Shown here piece by piece: positions 43,675 to 52,516 of a stretch of 52,974 nt of DNA. Made by a program: the position numbers and the translations under genes. The notes beneath the pieces were generated by a model, which did not search any database, was not told the DNA's origin, and saw only the letters and a list, made by a program, of their open reading frames with translations. Numbering within the stretch: position 1 is the first letter of the stretch; each line of letters begins with the position of its first letter. Origin of the DNA: Akkermansia muciniphila (GTDB lineage Bacteria; Verrucomicrobiota; Verrucomicrobiia; Limisphaerales; F1-80-MAGS106); assembly GCA_945865375.1 (NCBI GenBank), contig CAMBEJ010000020.1:1-52974 (forward strand). The letters are read 5' to 3'.

Positions 43675-44837
43675 AACTCAACCTCACCCTGGCGACGATG
43701 CTTTTTGTCATGATGACCTCTCTGCACCCGGCCGCCCCCACCGTCTTGCTTCTCAGGTCGGGACTTCAATCGTTCGAGGCTCTCACTTCGTTCGTCGTCG
43801 AACCAGGATCGACGGACCAGGAACTCATCCTGACGTCGCCTCTCCTGGACCTCGGATTCGCCTGGAACGAGGCCATTCTCTCGTGGAACACCGCCGCTCC
43901 CGATTCCGCGCAGTTCCAGTTTGAAGTCGCACCCGTGTTCGAGGGCAAGATGCCTCGCTTTTATCCCTTGGGTGCCTGGTGCCTAGCCACGACAACGCTG
44001 CAAAGAAAAAGCCTCAAACAAGAGTTCGACCCTCTTGTGACGATGGACACCGATACTTTGATCCTGAAAAAAACAGTCACCGAACTGCGTGTCCGGATCA
44101 AAATCAAGGACACCCAACTTCCAAAGGCTGATTGGGTCAAATTCCTCGCTGTGTCCTGCTCCGGACCACGAATAAAAGACTCCAGCCCTCCTCAGCCAGA
44201 TCCGGCAAGCGTCGCTTCAAGGGCTGCGGAAGCGCGCACGCCAGAGCCGTTCGATAAAAGTCCAAAGCAGGGGCGCATCGAGCTGCATGTTCCGGCCCTT
44301 TCCCAACTGGACTACCCAGATGGAAAGACGACGTGGTGCAGCCCTACCAGCCTGACCATGGCCCTCCACTATTGGAGTGCTGAGCTCGGACGCAAAGATC
44401 TCCTGTTGAAGGTCCCGGAAACTGCTGCGGCTGTCTTCGACCCAGACTGGGGTGGCACGGGAAACTGGTCCTTCAACACCGCCTTTGCAGGGGCGTTTCC
44501 GGGCATGCGCGCCTGCGTCACACGCCTGGAGAACCTCGCCCAGATGGAGGCCTGCGTGCGCCTGGGCGTTCCCGTGGTGGCCTCGGTCTCCTATAACCGC
44601 CTTAAAGGACTCGACAAAGCCGGTTCGGGCCACTTGGTTGTCTGTATCGGGTTTGAAGCGAACGGTGACATTATCCTCAACGATCCTGGAAGGTCCGCGG
44701 AAATCAAACAATCGGTCCCGATCGCCCGGTTCCAGGCCGCCTGGGCAGAGTCCAAGAACACGGTTTACCTTGTCGCCCCCATCGACCAGCACAGGTCCCT
44801 CGTTCGAGGCTTGCGTGCCGGACTCATGGACGACTAA
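43671..44837 (+). CDS. Exported C39-like cysteine peptidase
   Basis: 388 aa from ATG 43671, overlapping the rhomboid stop. The hydrophobic N-terminus (MKLNLTLATMLFVMMTSLHP) is a signal peptide. The first 170 residues form a beta-rich domain of unknown kind. After a Pro/Ser-rich linker the C-terminal half is a papain-like peptidase_C39_2 domain: KTTWCSPTSLTMALHYWSAE with Cys223, DKAGSGHLVVCIGFEANGD with His321, and ILNDPG with Asp338. All three catalytic residues are in place. Coupling to the rhomboid gene suggests a shared envelope role; the substrate is unknown. Confidence 0.85.
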   Translation: MKLNLTLATMLFVMMTSLHPAAPTVLLLRSGLQSFEALTSFVVEPGSTDQELILTSPLLDLGFAWNEAILSWNTAAPDSAQFQFEVAPVFEGKMPRFYPLGAWCLATTTLQRKSLKQEFDPLVTMDTDTLILKKTVTELRVRIKIKDTQLPKADWVKFLAVSCSGPRIKDSSPPQPDPASVASRAAEARTPEPFDKSPKQGRIELHVPALSQLDYPDGKTTWCSPTSLTMALHYWSAELGRKDLLLKVPETAAAVFDPDWGGTGNWSFNTAFAGAFPGMRACVTRLENLAQMEACVRLGVPVVASVSYNRLKGLDKAGSGHLVVCIGFEANGDIILNDPGRSAEIKQSVPIARFQAAWAESKNTVYLVAPIDQHRSLVRGLRAGLMDD

Positions 44838-44849
44838 CATCGATTCCAA

Positions 44850-45482
44850 TTGAAGAAAGCGGGTCGCCCAGAAATACCTCGGAAAGCAGTTTACCGCCTC
44901 TCGGTTTACCTGCGTTGCCTTCAACGCCTCAAGGGAAATAGCATCCGGACGGTTTCGAGCGAGGCTTTGGCCCGCGCCGCAGGGGTCAAGTCCACGCAGT
45001 TGCGCAAAGACCTGACTTACTTCGGCCAATTCGGCACACGCGGTCTCGGCTACGATGTCGAACAACTCTCCGCCATGATTGGAGATGTCCTGGGGACAAA
45101 CAGCCTTCAACCCGTCATCCTGGTCGGGGTCGGCAACCTCGGATTGGCCCTCCTCTCCTATCAAGGGTTCGAGCCGGAAGGGTTTGAGATCGTGGCGGCG
45201 TTCGACGATGACATCAAACGCAAACGTTCCTCAAGATCACGCCAACCTCTCTACGATATGGACGCCCTGGCCACTTACGTGAAGGAGCGAGGCGTGAAAA
45301 TGGCGATCCTCACGGTCCCGGTTAACGTGGCTCAGGAAGTGACAAACCAACTCGTGGAAAGCGGCATCAGCGGAATTCTGAACTTCGCTCCCATTGTGCT
45401 CATCGTTCCTGAAGAGGTGATGGTCAACAACGTCAACTTGGCAATGGAGCTCGAGAATTTAAGCTTTTTCATTCAAACTTGA
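44850..45482 (+). CDS. rex: Redox-sensing transcriptional repressor Rex
   Basis: Represses respiratory and fermentative genes at low NADH/NAD+ ratio. 210 aa; the only start that keeps the N-terminal domain is TTG 44850 (KKAGRPEIPRKAVYRLSVYL), 12 bp after the C39 stop. The winged-helix domain reads VSSEALARAAGVKSTQLRKD and LTYFGQFGTRGLGYDVEQLS. The Rossmann domain has PVILVGVGNLGLALLSYQGF, and VKMAILTVPVNVAQEVTNQL with GISGILNFAPIVLIVPEEVM. Complete. No Rex-type operator (ttgtgaa...ttcacaa) is visible in the window. Confidence 0.94.
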   Translation: MKKAGRPEIPRKAVYRLSVYLRCLQRLKGNSIRTVSSEALARAAGVKSTQLRKDLTYFGQFGTRGLGYDVEQLSAMIGDVLGTNSLQPVILVGVGNLGLALLSYQGFEPEGFEIVAAFDDDIKRKRSSRSRQPLYDMDALATYVKERGVKMAILTVPVNVAQEVTNQLVESGISGILNFAPIVLIVPEEVMVNNVNLAMELENLSFFIQT

Positions 45483-45616
45483 TCGCTTCAAACCATCCCC
45501 CTCTCAGCTCCTTACCCTGGAAACTCGGTGGTGAGCAGGCGGTTTTAACCTGACCCAACGCACGCCACAAAAGGCCCTTCGCTAATCCTCACCCACGATT
45601 GCTCGTTCCGATTGCG

Positions 45617-46741
45617 ATGACATTGTTGCCCCCAACCCTTCAACAGATCGATCGAACTCACGTGCTCTGCGGAGGCCGGTCCCTTTTGTATTTCAGCGGA
45701 TGCGATTACCTACGGCTCGCCACCGATAAAACGATCCTGCGCGCCATCCAATCGGCGATCAAACACTTCGGTTGCAATGTCAGTGCGTCGCGTGTGACGA
45801 CTGGAAATCACCCTCTCTACCTGGAGCTGGAATCGAGGCTCGCCCTGTTTTTCGGGTTCCCCAGCGCCACGCTTGTGTCCAGTGGCTACGCGGCCAACCT
45901 TATCGCGGTTCAAGCGCTCTCAGGCTTGTGCGAGCGGGTCGTGATCGACGACAAAGCCCACTCATCCTTGCGTCTTGCCTCGAAACTCCTCGGCGTCCCC
46001 TGCGTTTCATTCGCTCATCTCGACCACCGTGATTTTGAAAACCAAATGCGTGACCGGAAGGGCGTCGGAACAACCCTTGTCTTGACCGATGGCGTCTTTT
46101 CCTTCTCCGGCGCGGTCCCTGCGTTGCACCGTTATGCTGAGTGCCTCCGCGAGGGCGATATTCTGCTCGTGGACGATGCACACGGCGCCGGCACACTCGG
46201 CGATAGAGGACGGGGTGTGCTGGACTCAAAACCCAAGCTTCCTGGAAATTCACTGACCTTGACCACGACGCTCAGCAAGTCGTTCGGTGTTTACGGCGGA
46301 GCTATTCTTTCGAGCCTCCTGATCCAGAAACGGATCCATGCCCACAGCCATTTCTTCGCTGGCAACACCCCGCTGCCGCTGCCGATGGCGGCCGGGGCGT
46401 TGGCCGCGCTCCAGGTTTTGGACTCGCGTGGAGGTCTCTTGCGACAACACCTCACCGCCAACGTCAGCCGCGTCCGCACAGCTCTTCAAAAGGAAGGATT
46501 AAATGTTCCAAACAACCCGGGCCCGCTCATCGGCTTGGTCCCGAAGTCAAAGCCTGCTTCAGTGCAGTTCAAAAAATCACTGCTCGCTTCGGCCATTTAT
46601 CCCCCGCTGGTGATTTACCCCGGAGGGCCTGCCGGCGGCTATTACCGGTTCGCTTTTTCCTCCGAACATACCTTCAAACAGCTCGACACCCTCGCCAGTG
46701 TCATTCTCCGTCACAAGAACGGTCTGGACCCGATTCTTTGA
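45617..46741 (+). CDS. Alpha-oxoamine synthase (8-amino-7-oxononanoate synthase-like)
   Basis: PLP-dependent enzyme that condenses an amino acid with an acyl-CoA. I choose ATG 45617; a TTG six codons earlier is possible. About 374 aa. Motifs: NVSASRVTTGNHPLYLELES, TLVSSGYAANLIAVQAL, VVIDDKAHSSLRLASKLLGV, ILLVDDAHGAGTLGDRGRGV, the PLP lysine in LTTTLSKSFGVYGGAILSS, and the C-terminal YRFAFSSEHTFKQLDTL. BioF is the nearest general match, but no other biotin gene is present and the N-terminal 30 residues are unusually short, so the amino acid and acyl-CoA partners are open. Confidence 0.82.
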   Translation: MTLLPPTLQQIDRTHVLCGGRSLLYFSGCDYLRLATDKTILRAIQSAIKHFGCNVSASRVTTGNHPLYLELESRLALFFGFPSATLVSSGYAANLIAVQALSGLCERVVIDDKAHSSLRLASKLLGVPCVSFAHLDHRDFENQMRDRKGVGTTLVLTDGVFSFSGAVPALHRYAECLREGDILLVDDAHGAGTLGDRGRGVLDSKPKLPGNSLTLTTTLSKSFGVYGGAILSSLLIQKRIHAHSHFFAGNTPLPLPMAAGALAALQVLDSRGGLLRQHLTANVSRVRTALQKEGLNVPNNPGPLIGLVPKSKPASVQFKKSLLASAIYPPLVIYPGGPAGGYYRFAFSSEHTFKQLDTLASVILRHKNGLDPIL

Positions 46742-46762
46742 GACAGAGCGCCCTCGCCTCCG

Positions 46763-47881
46763 TCAAGCTTTGCTCTTCAGCCTGTCCGGGTTCAACCCTT
46801 GCAGATCTCTCGGAAGGAACATGCCGTCTTTGCGTATCAATTTACCATCGAACCATACCTCGCCCCCGCCCCACTCGGGTCGTTGGATCAAAACCATGTC
46901 CCAATGCACTGCGGACCGATTCCCGTTGTCGCAATCCTCATAGGCTTGGCCCGGTGTGAAATGCAGCGAACCGGCAATCTTCTCGTCAAACAGGATGTCG
47001 CACATCGGGTTCATGATGTAGGGATTGAACCCCAATGAAAACTCCCCGATGTAACGCGCCCCCGCGTCCGTATCCAAAATCTTGTTCAACCTCTCAGAGT
47101 GGCTTCCCGATGCTGAGATCACCTTCCCATCCTGAAACTCCAGCCGCACATTCTCAAACCGGGTTCCTGAATACACCGTAGGCGTGTTGAACTGGATCAC
47201 GCCATTGACAGAGTTTTTGATCGGGCACGAGAACACCTCGCCATCAGGTATGTTTCGATCTCCCTTGCACATTTTGGCCCCTATATCTTTGATGCTAAAG
47301 GTCAGGTCCGTTCCGGGCCCTTTCAGGACGACACGATCCGCTGAACTCATCCGTCGCTCCAAGGGCGCCATCGCCCTTGCCATCTTCCCATAATCCATGG
47401 TGCAGACATCAAAATAGAAATCTTCAAACGCTTCGGTGCTCATCCCGGCTGACTGGGCCATGCTTGGAGTCGGCCATCGCAACACACACCAGCGGGTCTT
47501 GTTCACGCGATGATTCAAAACCGGCCTTAGCTTCTTGGAAAACATCGACATCAGATCGCTGGGGACATCCGATATCTCGCTGGTATTGAAGCTGCCACGC
47601 ATCGCGATGTACGCGTCCACTTTCTTCATGCGATACATCTCCAAGTCCCTCACCAAATCGGCCTGGTGCGGATCGGTGCCCCGCAGCATCTCACGCGCCA
47701 CTCTTGAATGGCGCACCTCTATGAGCGGCGTGCCCCCCGCTCGCCGCACGGAGCGCAACAGCTCGATCGAAAAATCATCCGGAATGTCGATCATCTCCAG
47801 CAAAACGACATCCCCTCTCCGGACTTTTGTGGAATAGAACACCAGAAGATCCGCAAGCTTCTTGTAACGCGCATCAGTCAT
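46763..47881 (-). CDS. M29-type (aminopeptidase T-like) metallopeptidase
   Basis: 372 aa from ATG 47879-47881 (MTDARYKKLADLLVFYSTKV). An upstream start at 47911 (MCWVCLNPEC) seems spurious. M29-like landmarks: VRRGDVVLLEMIDIPDDFSI, RNIPDGEVFSCPIKNSVNGV, GEFSLGFNPYIMNPMCDIL, FDEKIAGSLHFTPGQAY, NGNRSAVHWDMVLIQRPEWG and GGGEVWFDGKLIRKDGMFL. Glu, His and Asp metal ligands are present at the expected places. It is convergent with the oxoamine synthase, and its stop is 21 bp from that gene's end. Confidence 0.85.
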   Translation of the reverse strand: MTDARYKKLADLLVFYSTKVRRGDVVLLEMIDIPDDFSIELLRSVRRAGGTPLIEVRHSRVAREMLRGTDPHQADLVRDLEMYRMKKVDAYIAMRGSFNTSEISDVPSDLMSMFSKKLRPVLNHRVNKTRWCVLRWPTPSMAQSAGMSTEAFEDFYFDVCTMDYGKMARAMAPLERRMSSADRVVLKGPGTDLTFSIKDIGAKMCKGDRNIPDGEVFSCPIKNSVNGVIQFNTPTVYSGTRFENVRLEFQDGKVISASGSHSERLNKILDTDAGARYIGEFSLGFNPYIMNPMCDILFDEKIAGSLHFTPGQAYEDCDNGNRSAVHWDMVLIQRPEWGGGEVWFDGKLIRKDGMFLPRDLQGLNPDRLKSKA

Positions 47882-48169
47882 ACACTCAGGATTTAAACAG
47901 ACCCAGCACACGCCGTCGAGCAGGCTTGTTCAAATCCGTTCAAGAATTTACTTCAATTGAATGACCCCTTCCTGCTTCATTGAGAGATGCACTCCAAGCT
48001 CACCCAGTCCACACTCACCGGAGGGCACGGCTACGGCCTGCGCCCCAGCAAAGAACTGGTCACCTCATGGCCCAAACGCGTCGAGGAGTGGATGCAGAAT
48101 CGTGGATGGTTGGCGAAGAAATGACGCCGAGGCCTCGGACCGGGATGGTCGGTGGACTTTAATAAAGTC
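47882..48169. other. Intergenic region with no supported gene
   Basis: About 290 bases between the peptidase start and the toxin remnant. A 45-codon plus-strand frame (47990-48124, ending EEWMQNRGWLAKK) is open but unrecognised. The perfect palindrome ggacttta-a-taaagtcc occupies 48154-48170, exactly where resemblance of the toxin remnant to its family ends, so it may mark a deletion junction. Confidence 0.5.
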
Positions 48170-48259
48170 CTTTCTGGCCGCGCGGGCCGGATGGGAGACG
48201 ATGACCACCGGGTGGCGTCACCAACCCAGATCGGCCTCGTACACATCCCAAGCATTCAC
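48170..48259 (-). pseudogene. PemK/MazF-type toxin, interrupted remnant
   Basis: The frame starts at GTG 48257-48259, overlapping the antitoxin stop (GTGA). It reads VNAWDVYEADLGW, a TGA stop at 48218-48220, then RHPVVIVSHPARAARK. PemK/MazF-like toxins have a conserved GxHPVVVVSHPxRAARK segment after a tryptophan-rich strand, so the TGA stands where a glycine codon (GGA) is expected. The match breaks off after the lysine at 48170. The gene therefore has a nonsense codon and has lost its 3' two thirds. Confidence 0.65.
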
Positions 48260-48471
48260 GGCTTGGCTCCCTTTCGAACGGCGGCGCGCAGGGCCTTGAA
48301 GACACCCTGCGCTACCTGATCCGCCTGCGGATCATCGCGACCGTAAATGGCCTCCACCTGGACGGGTGTCAGTGGCGGCGGCTTGAGGTAATCGGTATCC
48401 TCACGTTCCATGCGGCGGACCGCCTCCCGAACCGCTTCGCTTTGGTTATTGAATCGGCCCTGCTGCGGGAG
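48256..48471 (-). pseudogene. ParD/CopG-type antitoxin, truncated at the 5' end
   Basis: On the minus strand the frame reads LPQQGRFNNQSEAVREAVRR, MEREDTDYLKPPPLTPVQVE and FKALRAAVRKGAKP, stopping at 48256. The GRxNNxSEVVREALRRxE core is typical of ribbon-helix-helix antitoxins. No start codon lies in frame upstream of LPQQ, and the residues before it do not fit the family, so about 15 residues are missing. It overlaps the toxin remnant as a normal module would. Very unlikely to be active. Confidence 0.65.
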
Positions 48472-48536
48472 CCTTGAACAAAAAAACCACTTCCAAAAAC
48501 CAGGAGAGTATCTATCATCACGAGGAGTTGTCTGTT

Positions 48537-48543
48537 AAAGGAG
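48537..48543 (+). promoter_or_regulatory. Strong ribosome binding site of recQ
   Basis: aaaggag at 48537-48543 touches one ATG (48544) but lies six bases before the next in-frame ATG (48550). This decides the start in favour of 48550. It is one of the few clear Shine-Dalgarno sites in the window. Confidence 0.75.
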
Positions 48544-48549
48544 ATGGAA

Positions 48550-50772
48550 ATGGCACCCGTTCAAAGCTTTCGTATGCATCAACCCGATCATGATTTGCTG
48601 CCCCTGCTGAAACAACACTTTGGCTTCGACTCCTTCCGGCCTCTCCAGGCGGAGATTGTCCGCGATGCCCTCGAAGGTCTTGATGTGTTCGCCGTGCTGC
48701 CAACCGGCGGTGGCAAGTCGCTCTGTTTCCAACTGCCCGCACTGGCGCGCCCGGGGCTGACGCTCGTCGTGTCCCCTCTGATCGCTCTGATGAAAGATCA
48801 AGTGGACTCGCTCCGGGCCAGTGGCATCGCTGCCACTTTCCTCAACTCGTCCTTATCAGCCCACGAAGCAAGAGAACGTCTCAGCGGGTTGTTTAATCAC
48901 AAATTCAGCCTCCTTTACATCTCCCCAGAACGTTTGCTCCTCCCCGGGTTCATCAACGACTTGCAGGCATGGAATGTCGCTCGAATCGCGGTTGATGAGG
49001 CCCATTGCATCAGTGAATGGGGCCATGATTTTCGACCGGAATACCGCCAGCTAGCCGGAATCCGAGCCTTGCTCCCCCACACGCCGCTCATCGCGCTCAC
49101 CGCCACCGCGACATCGCGGGTGCGTCAAGACATCGTCACTCAACTGCGGCTGAACAATCCGCGATGTTATGTGGCCAGCTTCGACCGGCCCAACTTGTCC
49201 TATCGCGTCACGGGCAAATCCGGAGCCTACAAGCAAACTCTCTCCTTCATTCAGGAACGTCCCGGCCAGTGCGGCATTGTTTATTGCCAGAGCCGAAAGA
49301 CAGCCGAGACCGTGGCCGGCAACCTCGTGGCCGCCGGCATCGCCTCCCGCCCGTATCACGCAGGCTTGGATCCCGCCATACGCGCTTCGAACCAAGACCT
49401 CTTTCTGCGGGACGAAATCCAGGTCATCTGCGCCACCATCGCCTTTGGAATGGGTATCAATAAATCGAATGTCCGGTTTGTCATCCATTACGACCTGCCC
49501 AAGAACATCGAGGGTTATTACCAGGAAACAGGCCGGGCCGGGCGCGACAGCCTGCCCAGCGAATGCCTGCTCCTCTTCAGCCCGGGCGATGTCGTCAAAC
49601 AATCCCAGTTCATTGAGGAAAAAACCGATCCCCACGACCAATCTGTGGCTCGGGAACAACTGCAACTCATGGTGCATTTTGCGGAATCCAGCGGCTGCCG
49701 CAGGAAGGAGCTGCTCGCCTATTTCGGCGAAACCTACCGCCCCGAAAACTGTGGCGGTTGCGATAACTGCCTGAGCCCACGTGAAACCTTCGACGGAACA
49801 CTCCTCGCTCAACAATTCCTGTCCTGCGTCTTCAGGGTTCGTGAGAAAAGCGGCTTTGCGGTCGGGCTGAATCATCTCATAGAGATTCTCACAGGTCGCG
49901 ACTCCGAAAAAATCCGGAAATGGGACCACCACAAGCTGTCGACGTACGGAATCGGTAAAGAACAGACACGATCGGAATGGGCCGCGATCGGGCGAGAGCT
50001 GATCCGTCTCGGATACGCGTCGCAAAACGCCGAACATTACAACGCGATCGAGCTGACCGACCATGGCCGATCCGTGCTGCGTGAGCGACGGCAGATCGCT
50101 CTTACAAAACCCGAATGCAGCTCGCAGCCTGAAATCCAAACGTCCCCGCGGACTGGCGAAATCCTTTGCGACGAGGCGCTGTTCGGGAAGCTTCGAGCTT
50201 TGCGGAAAATCCTGGCCGATGAACGCAATGTCCCCGCCTACGTCGTGTTCTCCGACGCCGCGCTGCGCCAAATGGCGCGATTCTATCCAACGCAAGAGCG
50301 CGAGTTTGCGTCTATGAACGGTGTTGGAGCGGCCAAACTTCGGGATTTCTCGGACCGTTTCACCGCTGAAGTGAGGCTGTTTCTCGAGGATCATCCGCGA
50401 CAGATCTTCCCCAATGAGCTTCGCGGGACGCTCAAGCCCAAGACACCGGATCCGAGCTCGACACGTTCCGTTCATGAATCAGCGTACGCGACGTGGCACC
50501 GATTCCAAAACGGCGTCTCCGTCCAGAAAATAGCCACTGAACGGGGCCTCGCGGAAAGCACCGTATTTGAACATCTGGTGCGTTGTGTTCAGGCTGGAGA
50601 GTCAATCGATTTGGGGAAATTTCTGAACCCCGAACAGCAGCAGGAGGTGCGATCGGCCTTCGCTAAACTCGGACCCGAAAGGCTCACTCCAGTTCACGAG
50701 AGCTTAGGCGGGCGTTACGACTTTGAGACTCTTAAATTAGTCCGCGCCATGCTGACCAGCTCATCGGGCTGA
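48550..50772 (+). CDS. recQ: ATP-dependent DNA helicase RecQ
   Basis: 3'-5' helicase acting in recombination and replication-fork repair. 740 aa from ATG 48550. Helicase motifs: FGFDSFRPLQAEIVRDALEG, Walker A VLPTGGGKSLCFQLPA, SPLIALMKDQVDSLRASGIA, DEAHCISEWGHDFRPEY, ALTATATSRVRQDI, ICATIAFGMGINKSNVRFVI and YYQETGRAGRDSLPSECLLL. The zinc region is RKELLAYFGETYRPENCGGC then DNC. An RQC winged helix and an HRDC domain (FGKLRALRKILADERNVPAY) follow. The last 100 residues add a helix-turn-helix (TWHRFQNGVSVQKIATERGL), an extension seen in a subset of RecQ proteins. Intact, and a single gene. Confidence 0.96.
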   Translation: MAPVQSFRMHQPDHDLLPLLKQHFGFDSFRPLQAEIVRDALEGLDVFAVLPTGGGKSLCFQLPALARPGLTLVVSPLIALMKDQVDSLRASGIAATFLNSSLSAHEARERLSGLFNHKFSLLYISPERLLLPGFINDLQAWNVARIAVDEAHCISEWGHDFRPEYRQLAGIRALLPHTPLIALTATATSRVRQDIVTQLRLNNPRCYVASFDRPNLSYRVTGKSGAYKQTLSFIQERPGQCGIVYCQSRKTAETVAGNLVAAGIASRPYHAGLDPAIRASNQDLFLRDEIQVICATIAFGMGINKSNVRFVIHYDLPKNIEGYYQETGRAGRDSLPSECLLLFSPGDVVKQSQFIEEKTDPHDQSVAREQLQLMVHFAESSGCRRKELLAYFGETYRPENCGGCDNCLSPRETFDGTLLAQQFLSCVFRVREKSGFAVGLNHLIEILTGRDSEKIRKWDHHKLSTYGIGKEQTRSEWAAIGRELIRLGYASQNAEHYNAIELTDHGRSVLRERRQIALTKPECSSQPEIQTSPRTGEILCDEALFGKLRALRKILADERNVPAYVVFSDAALRQMARFYPTQEREFASMNGVGAAKLRDFSDRFTAEVRLFLEDHPRQIFPNELRGTLKPKTPDPSSTRSVHESAYATWHRFQNGVSVQKIATERGLAESTVFEHLVRCVQAGESIDLGKFLNPEQQQEVRSAFAKLGPERLTPVHESLGGRYDFETLKLVRAMLTSSSG

Positions 50773-50881
50773 ACAGAAGCACCCCCGAAGGCTCAGACCT
50801 ACAGAATGAGAGGGCGCAGTCGATGGCTGAAGGGCTGGAAACAAGCTTGTGGCCCCCGAGAATGTGTGCGAAGCTTCAGCT

Positions 50882-51400
50882 ATGAACTCCTCAGCGCTCC
50901 TTCTAGGCATTCTCGTCGCCTCCTCGCCGTTCGGTGCCCACGCCCAATACAGCGCACGACAGCTCACGCGAAAGATTGTTCCCCAACAAGAGCCCCAGTC
51001 CCCCCGCCCAACCCAGCCCGCTTATCAGGCCGCCCGACCCCCGGTCGCTCCTCAACCCGAGTCCGACAGGGTCCGAGCTAACCGCGAGGAGGCTGCGCGC
51101 AAGGCGGTCGATTACCAAAAGAAACGGGCTGACGAAGGCTCACCCCAAGCTCAGTACGACTTGGGTTCGCGTTTCTTGAAGGGCGACGGCGTTGAAAGGA
51201 ACGAACTGTTGGGTCGCGAGTGGCTCCAGAAAGCAGCCAAAAATGGATACATTCACGCGCAGCGGAAGCTCGATGAGCTGCCGAAGTTAAGTCCTGCATC
51301 CGCGCCCACCCTGCCTGCGCCACCTGCAAGCCTTGCGCCCAAACCAGTCGCTAATAAAACAAAGGATCCTGCGCCACCCCTCGCGCCTTCGAAAAATTGA
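50882..51400 (+). CDS. Exported Sel1-repeat protein
   Basis: 172 aa from ATG 50882, which begins a signal peptide (MNSSALLLGILVASSPFGAH then AQ). The mature chain is Pro-rich at both ends (EPQSPRPTQPAYQAARPPVA) and has one Sel1-type repeat pair in the middle (GSPQAQYDLGSRFLKGDGVE then LLGREWLQKAAKNGYIHAQR). A small periplasmic or surface adaptor is plausible; no further function is evident. It is separated from recQ by 109 bp and from the DUF3500 gene by 83 bp. Confidence 0.75.
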   Translation: MNSSALLLGILVASSPFGAHAQYSARQLTRKIVPQQEPQSPRPTQPAYQAARPPVAPQPESDRVRANREEAARKAVDYQKKRADEGSPQAQYDLGSRFLKGDGVERNELLGREWLQKAAKNGYIHAQRKLDELPKLSPASAPTLPAPPASLAPKPVANKTKDPAPPLAPSKN

Positions 51401-51483
51401 ACTGAGTCGGTACACTTCCGCAGAAGCCCTTTGGAATCTGCGCACCACGAACCCATCACCCACACTCCACACCACACCACACG

Positions 51484-52509
51484 ATGAACCCTGACCTCAA
51501 ATCCTCTTTGTGCTCTTGTGATCCCGAAATCAACCGTCGGCAATTCCTGAAAAACACCGCGGTGGCCGCGGCTGTTCTCGGTGGCTTATCCGCGACGCCC
51601 CCGCTGCTCAGCGCCGCTTCCAAAGCCTCCTCGTTGCCTCAACACGGAGAGTCCGAGACTCTCGTCACCACTTTGTTCAAAACCCTGACCGAGGAGCAGC
51701 GCAAAGCAATTGTGTTCCCCTACGATCACGAGCTTCGCTCAAAAGTGGATAACAACTGGCAGATCACGGACAAAACAATTTCAGAGTTTTACAACCAGGA
51801 TCAACAGGCGATGATTCGCGAAATTTTCATGAAATTGCACAGCCCCGATTACGCGGCTCAGGTCTACAAACAAGTGGTGGACGATGGTGAGAAACACGGA
51901 TTCGGCGGCTGCGCCATCGCCATTTTTGGCGAGCCTGGAACGGGCAAGTTTGAGTTTGTTTTGAGCGGGCGCCACTGCACGCGTCGTTGCGACGGCGACT
52001 CCGTGGCGGGAACGGCTTTCGGGGGGCCGATCTTTTATGGACACGCCGCCCAAGGGGACACTGAGAAACCGGATCACCCCGGCAATGTGTATTGGTATCA
52101 GGCCAAAAAGGCGAACGAAGTATTCCAAATGTTGGATGGCAAACAACGCGAGATGGCGCTTCTGGGACGAGGCCGATCCGAAGAAGGAACAAAAACCGTG
52201 CAGCTCACCGGCAAGAGATCAGGGCTTCCTGGGATCCCGCTCTCAGAGCTGAAAAGCGACCAAAAAGAAAAAGTACGGAAAGTTCTTGCGGACGTCCTGG
52301 CCCCGTTTCGCAAAGTGGACGCGGAGGAGTCAATCCGGTGCATCGAAGCGGCAGGTTGGGATTCCCTGCACATGGCTTTTTACAAGAACCAGGATGTGGG
52401 GAACGACGGGGTGTGGGATGTGTGGCAGATTGAAGGGCCCTCGATGCTCTCTTACTTCCGCGGTGCCCCTCACGTTCACGCTTGGCTACACGTCAAACAG
52501 CCCGCGTGA
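51484..52509 (+). CDS. DUF3500 Tat-exported protein
   Basis: 341 aa from ATG 51484. A Tat signal follows a Cys-containing start (NRRQFLKNTAVAAAVLGGLS). Family stretches: TLTEEQRKAIVFPYDHELRS, GGCAIAIFGEPGTGKFEFVL, SGRHCTRRCDGDSVAGTAFG, GPIFYGHAAQGDTEKPDHPG and FRGAPHVHAWLHVKQPA. DUF3500 proteins are exported and of unknown function; His and Glu rich segments suggest a metal site. It ends 7 bp from the convergent rsgA stop. Confidence 0.88.
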   Translation: MNPDLKSSLCSCDPEINRRQFLKNTAVAAAVLGGLSATPPLLSAASKASSLPQHGESETLVTTLFKTLTEEQRKAIVFPYDHELRSKVDNNWQITDKTISEFYNQDQQAMIREIFMKLHSPDYAAQVYKQVVDDGEKHGFGGCAIAIFGEPGTGKFEFVLSGRHCTRRCDGDSVAGTAFGGPIFYGHAAQGDTEKPDHPGNVYWYQAKKANEVFQMLDGKQREMALLGRGRSEEGTKTVQLTGKRSGLPGIPLSELKSDQKEKVRKVLADVLAPFRKVDAEESIRCIEAAGWDSLHMAFYKNQDVGNDGVWDVWQIEGPSMLSYFRGAPHVHAWLHVKQPA

Positions 52510-52516
52510 TTGGAGT

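Noticed and set aside
48031-48255. Minus-strand open frame of 74 codons starting beside the antitoxin stop
   Set aside because: The family match to PemK is in a different frame (48170-48259); this one is Arg/Pro/Ser-rich noise.
49051-50475. Minus-strand open frame of 474 codons
   Set aside because: Antisense to recQ; no recognisable domain.
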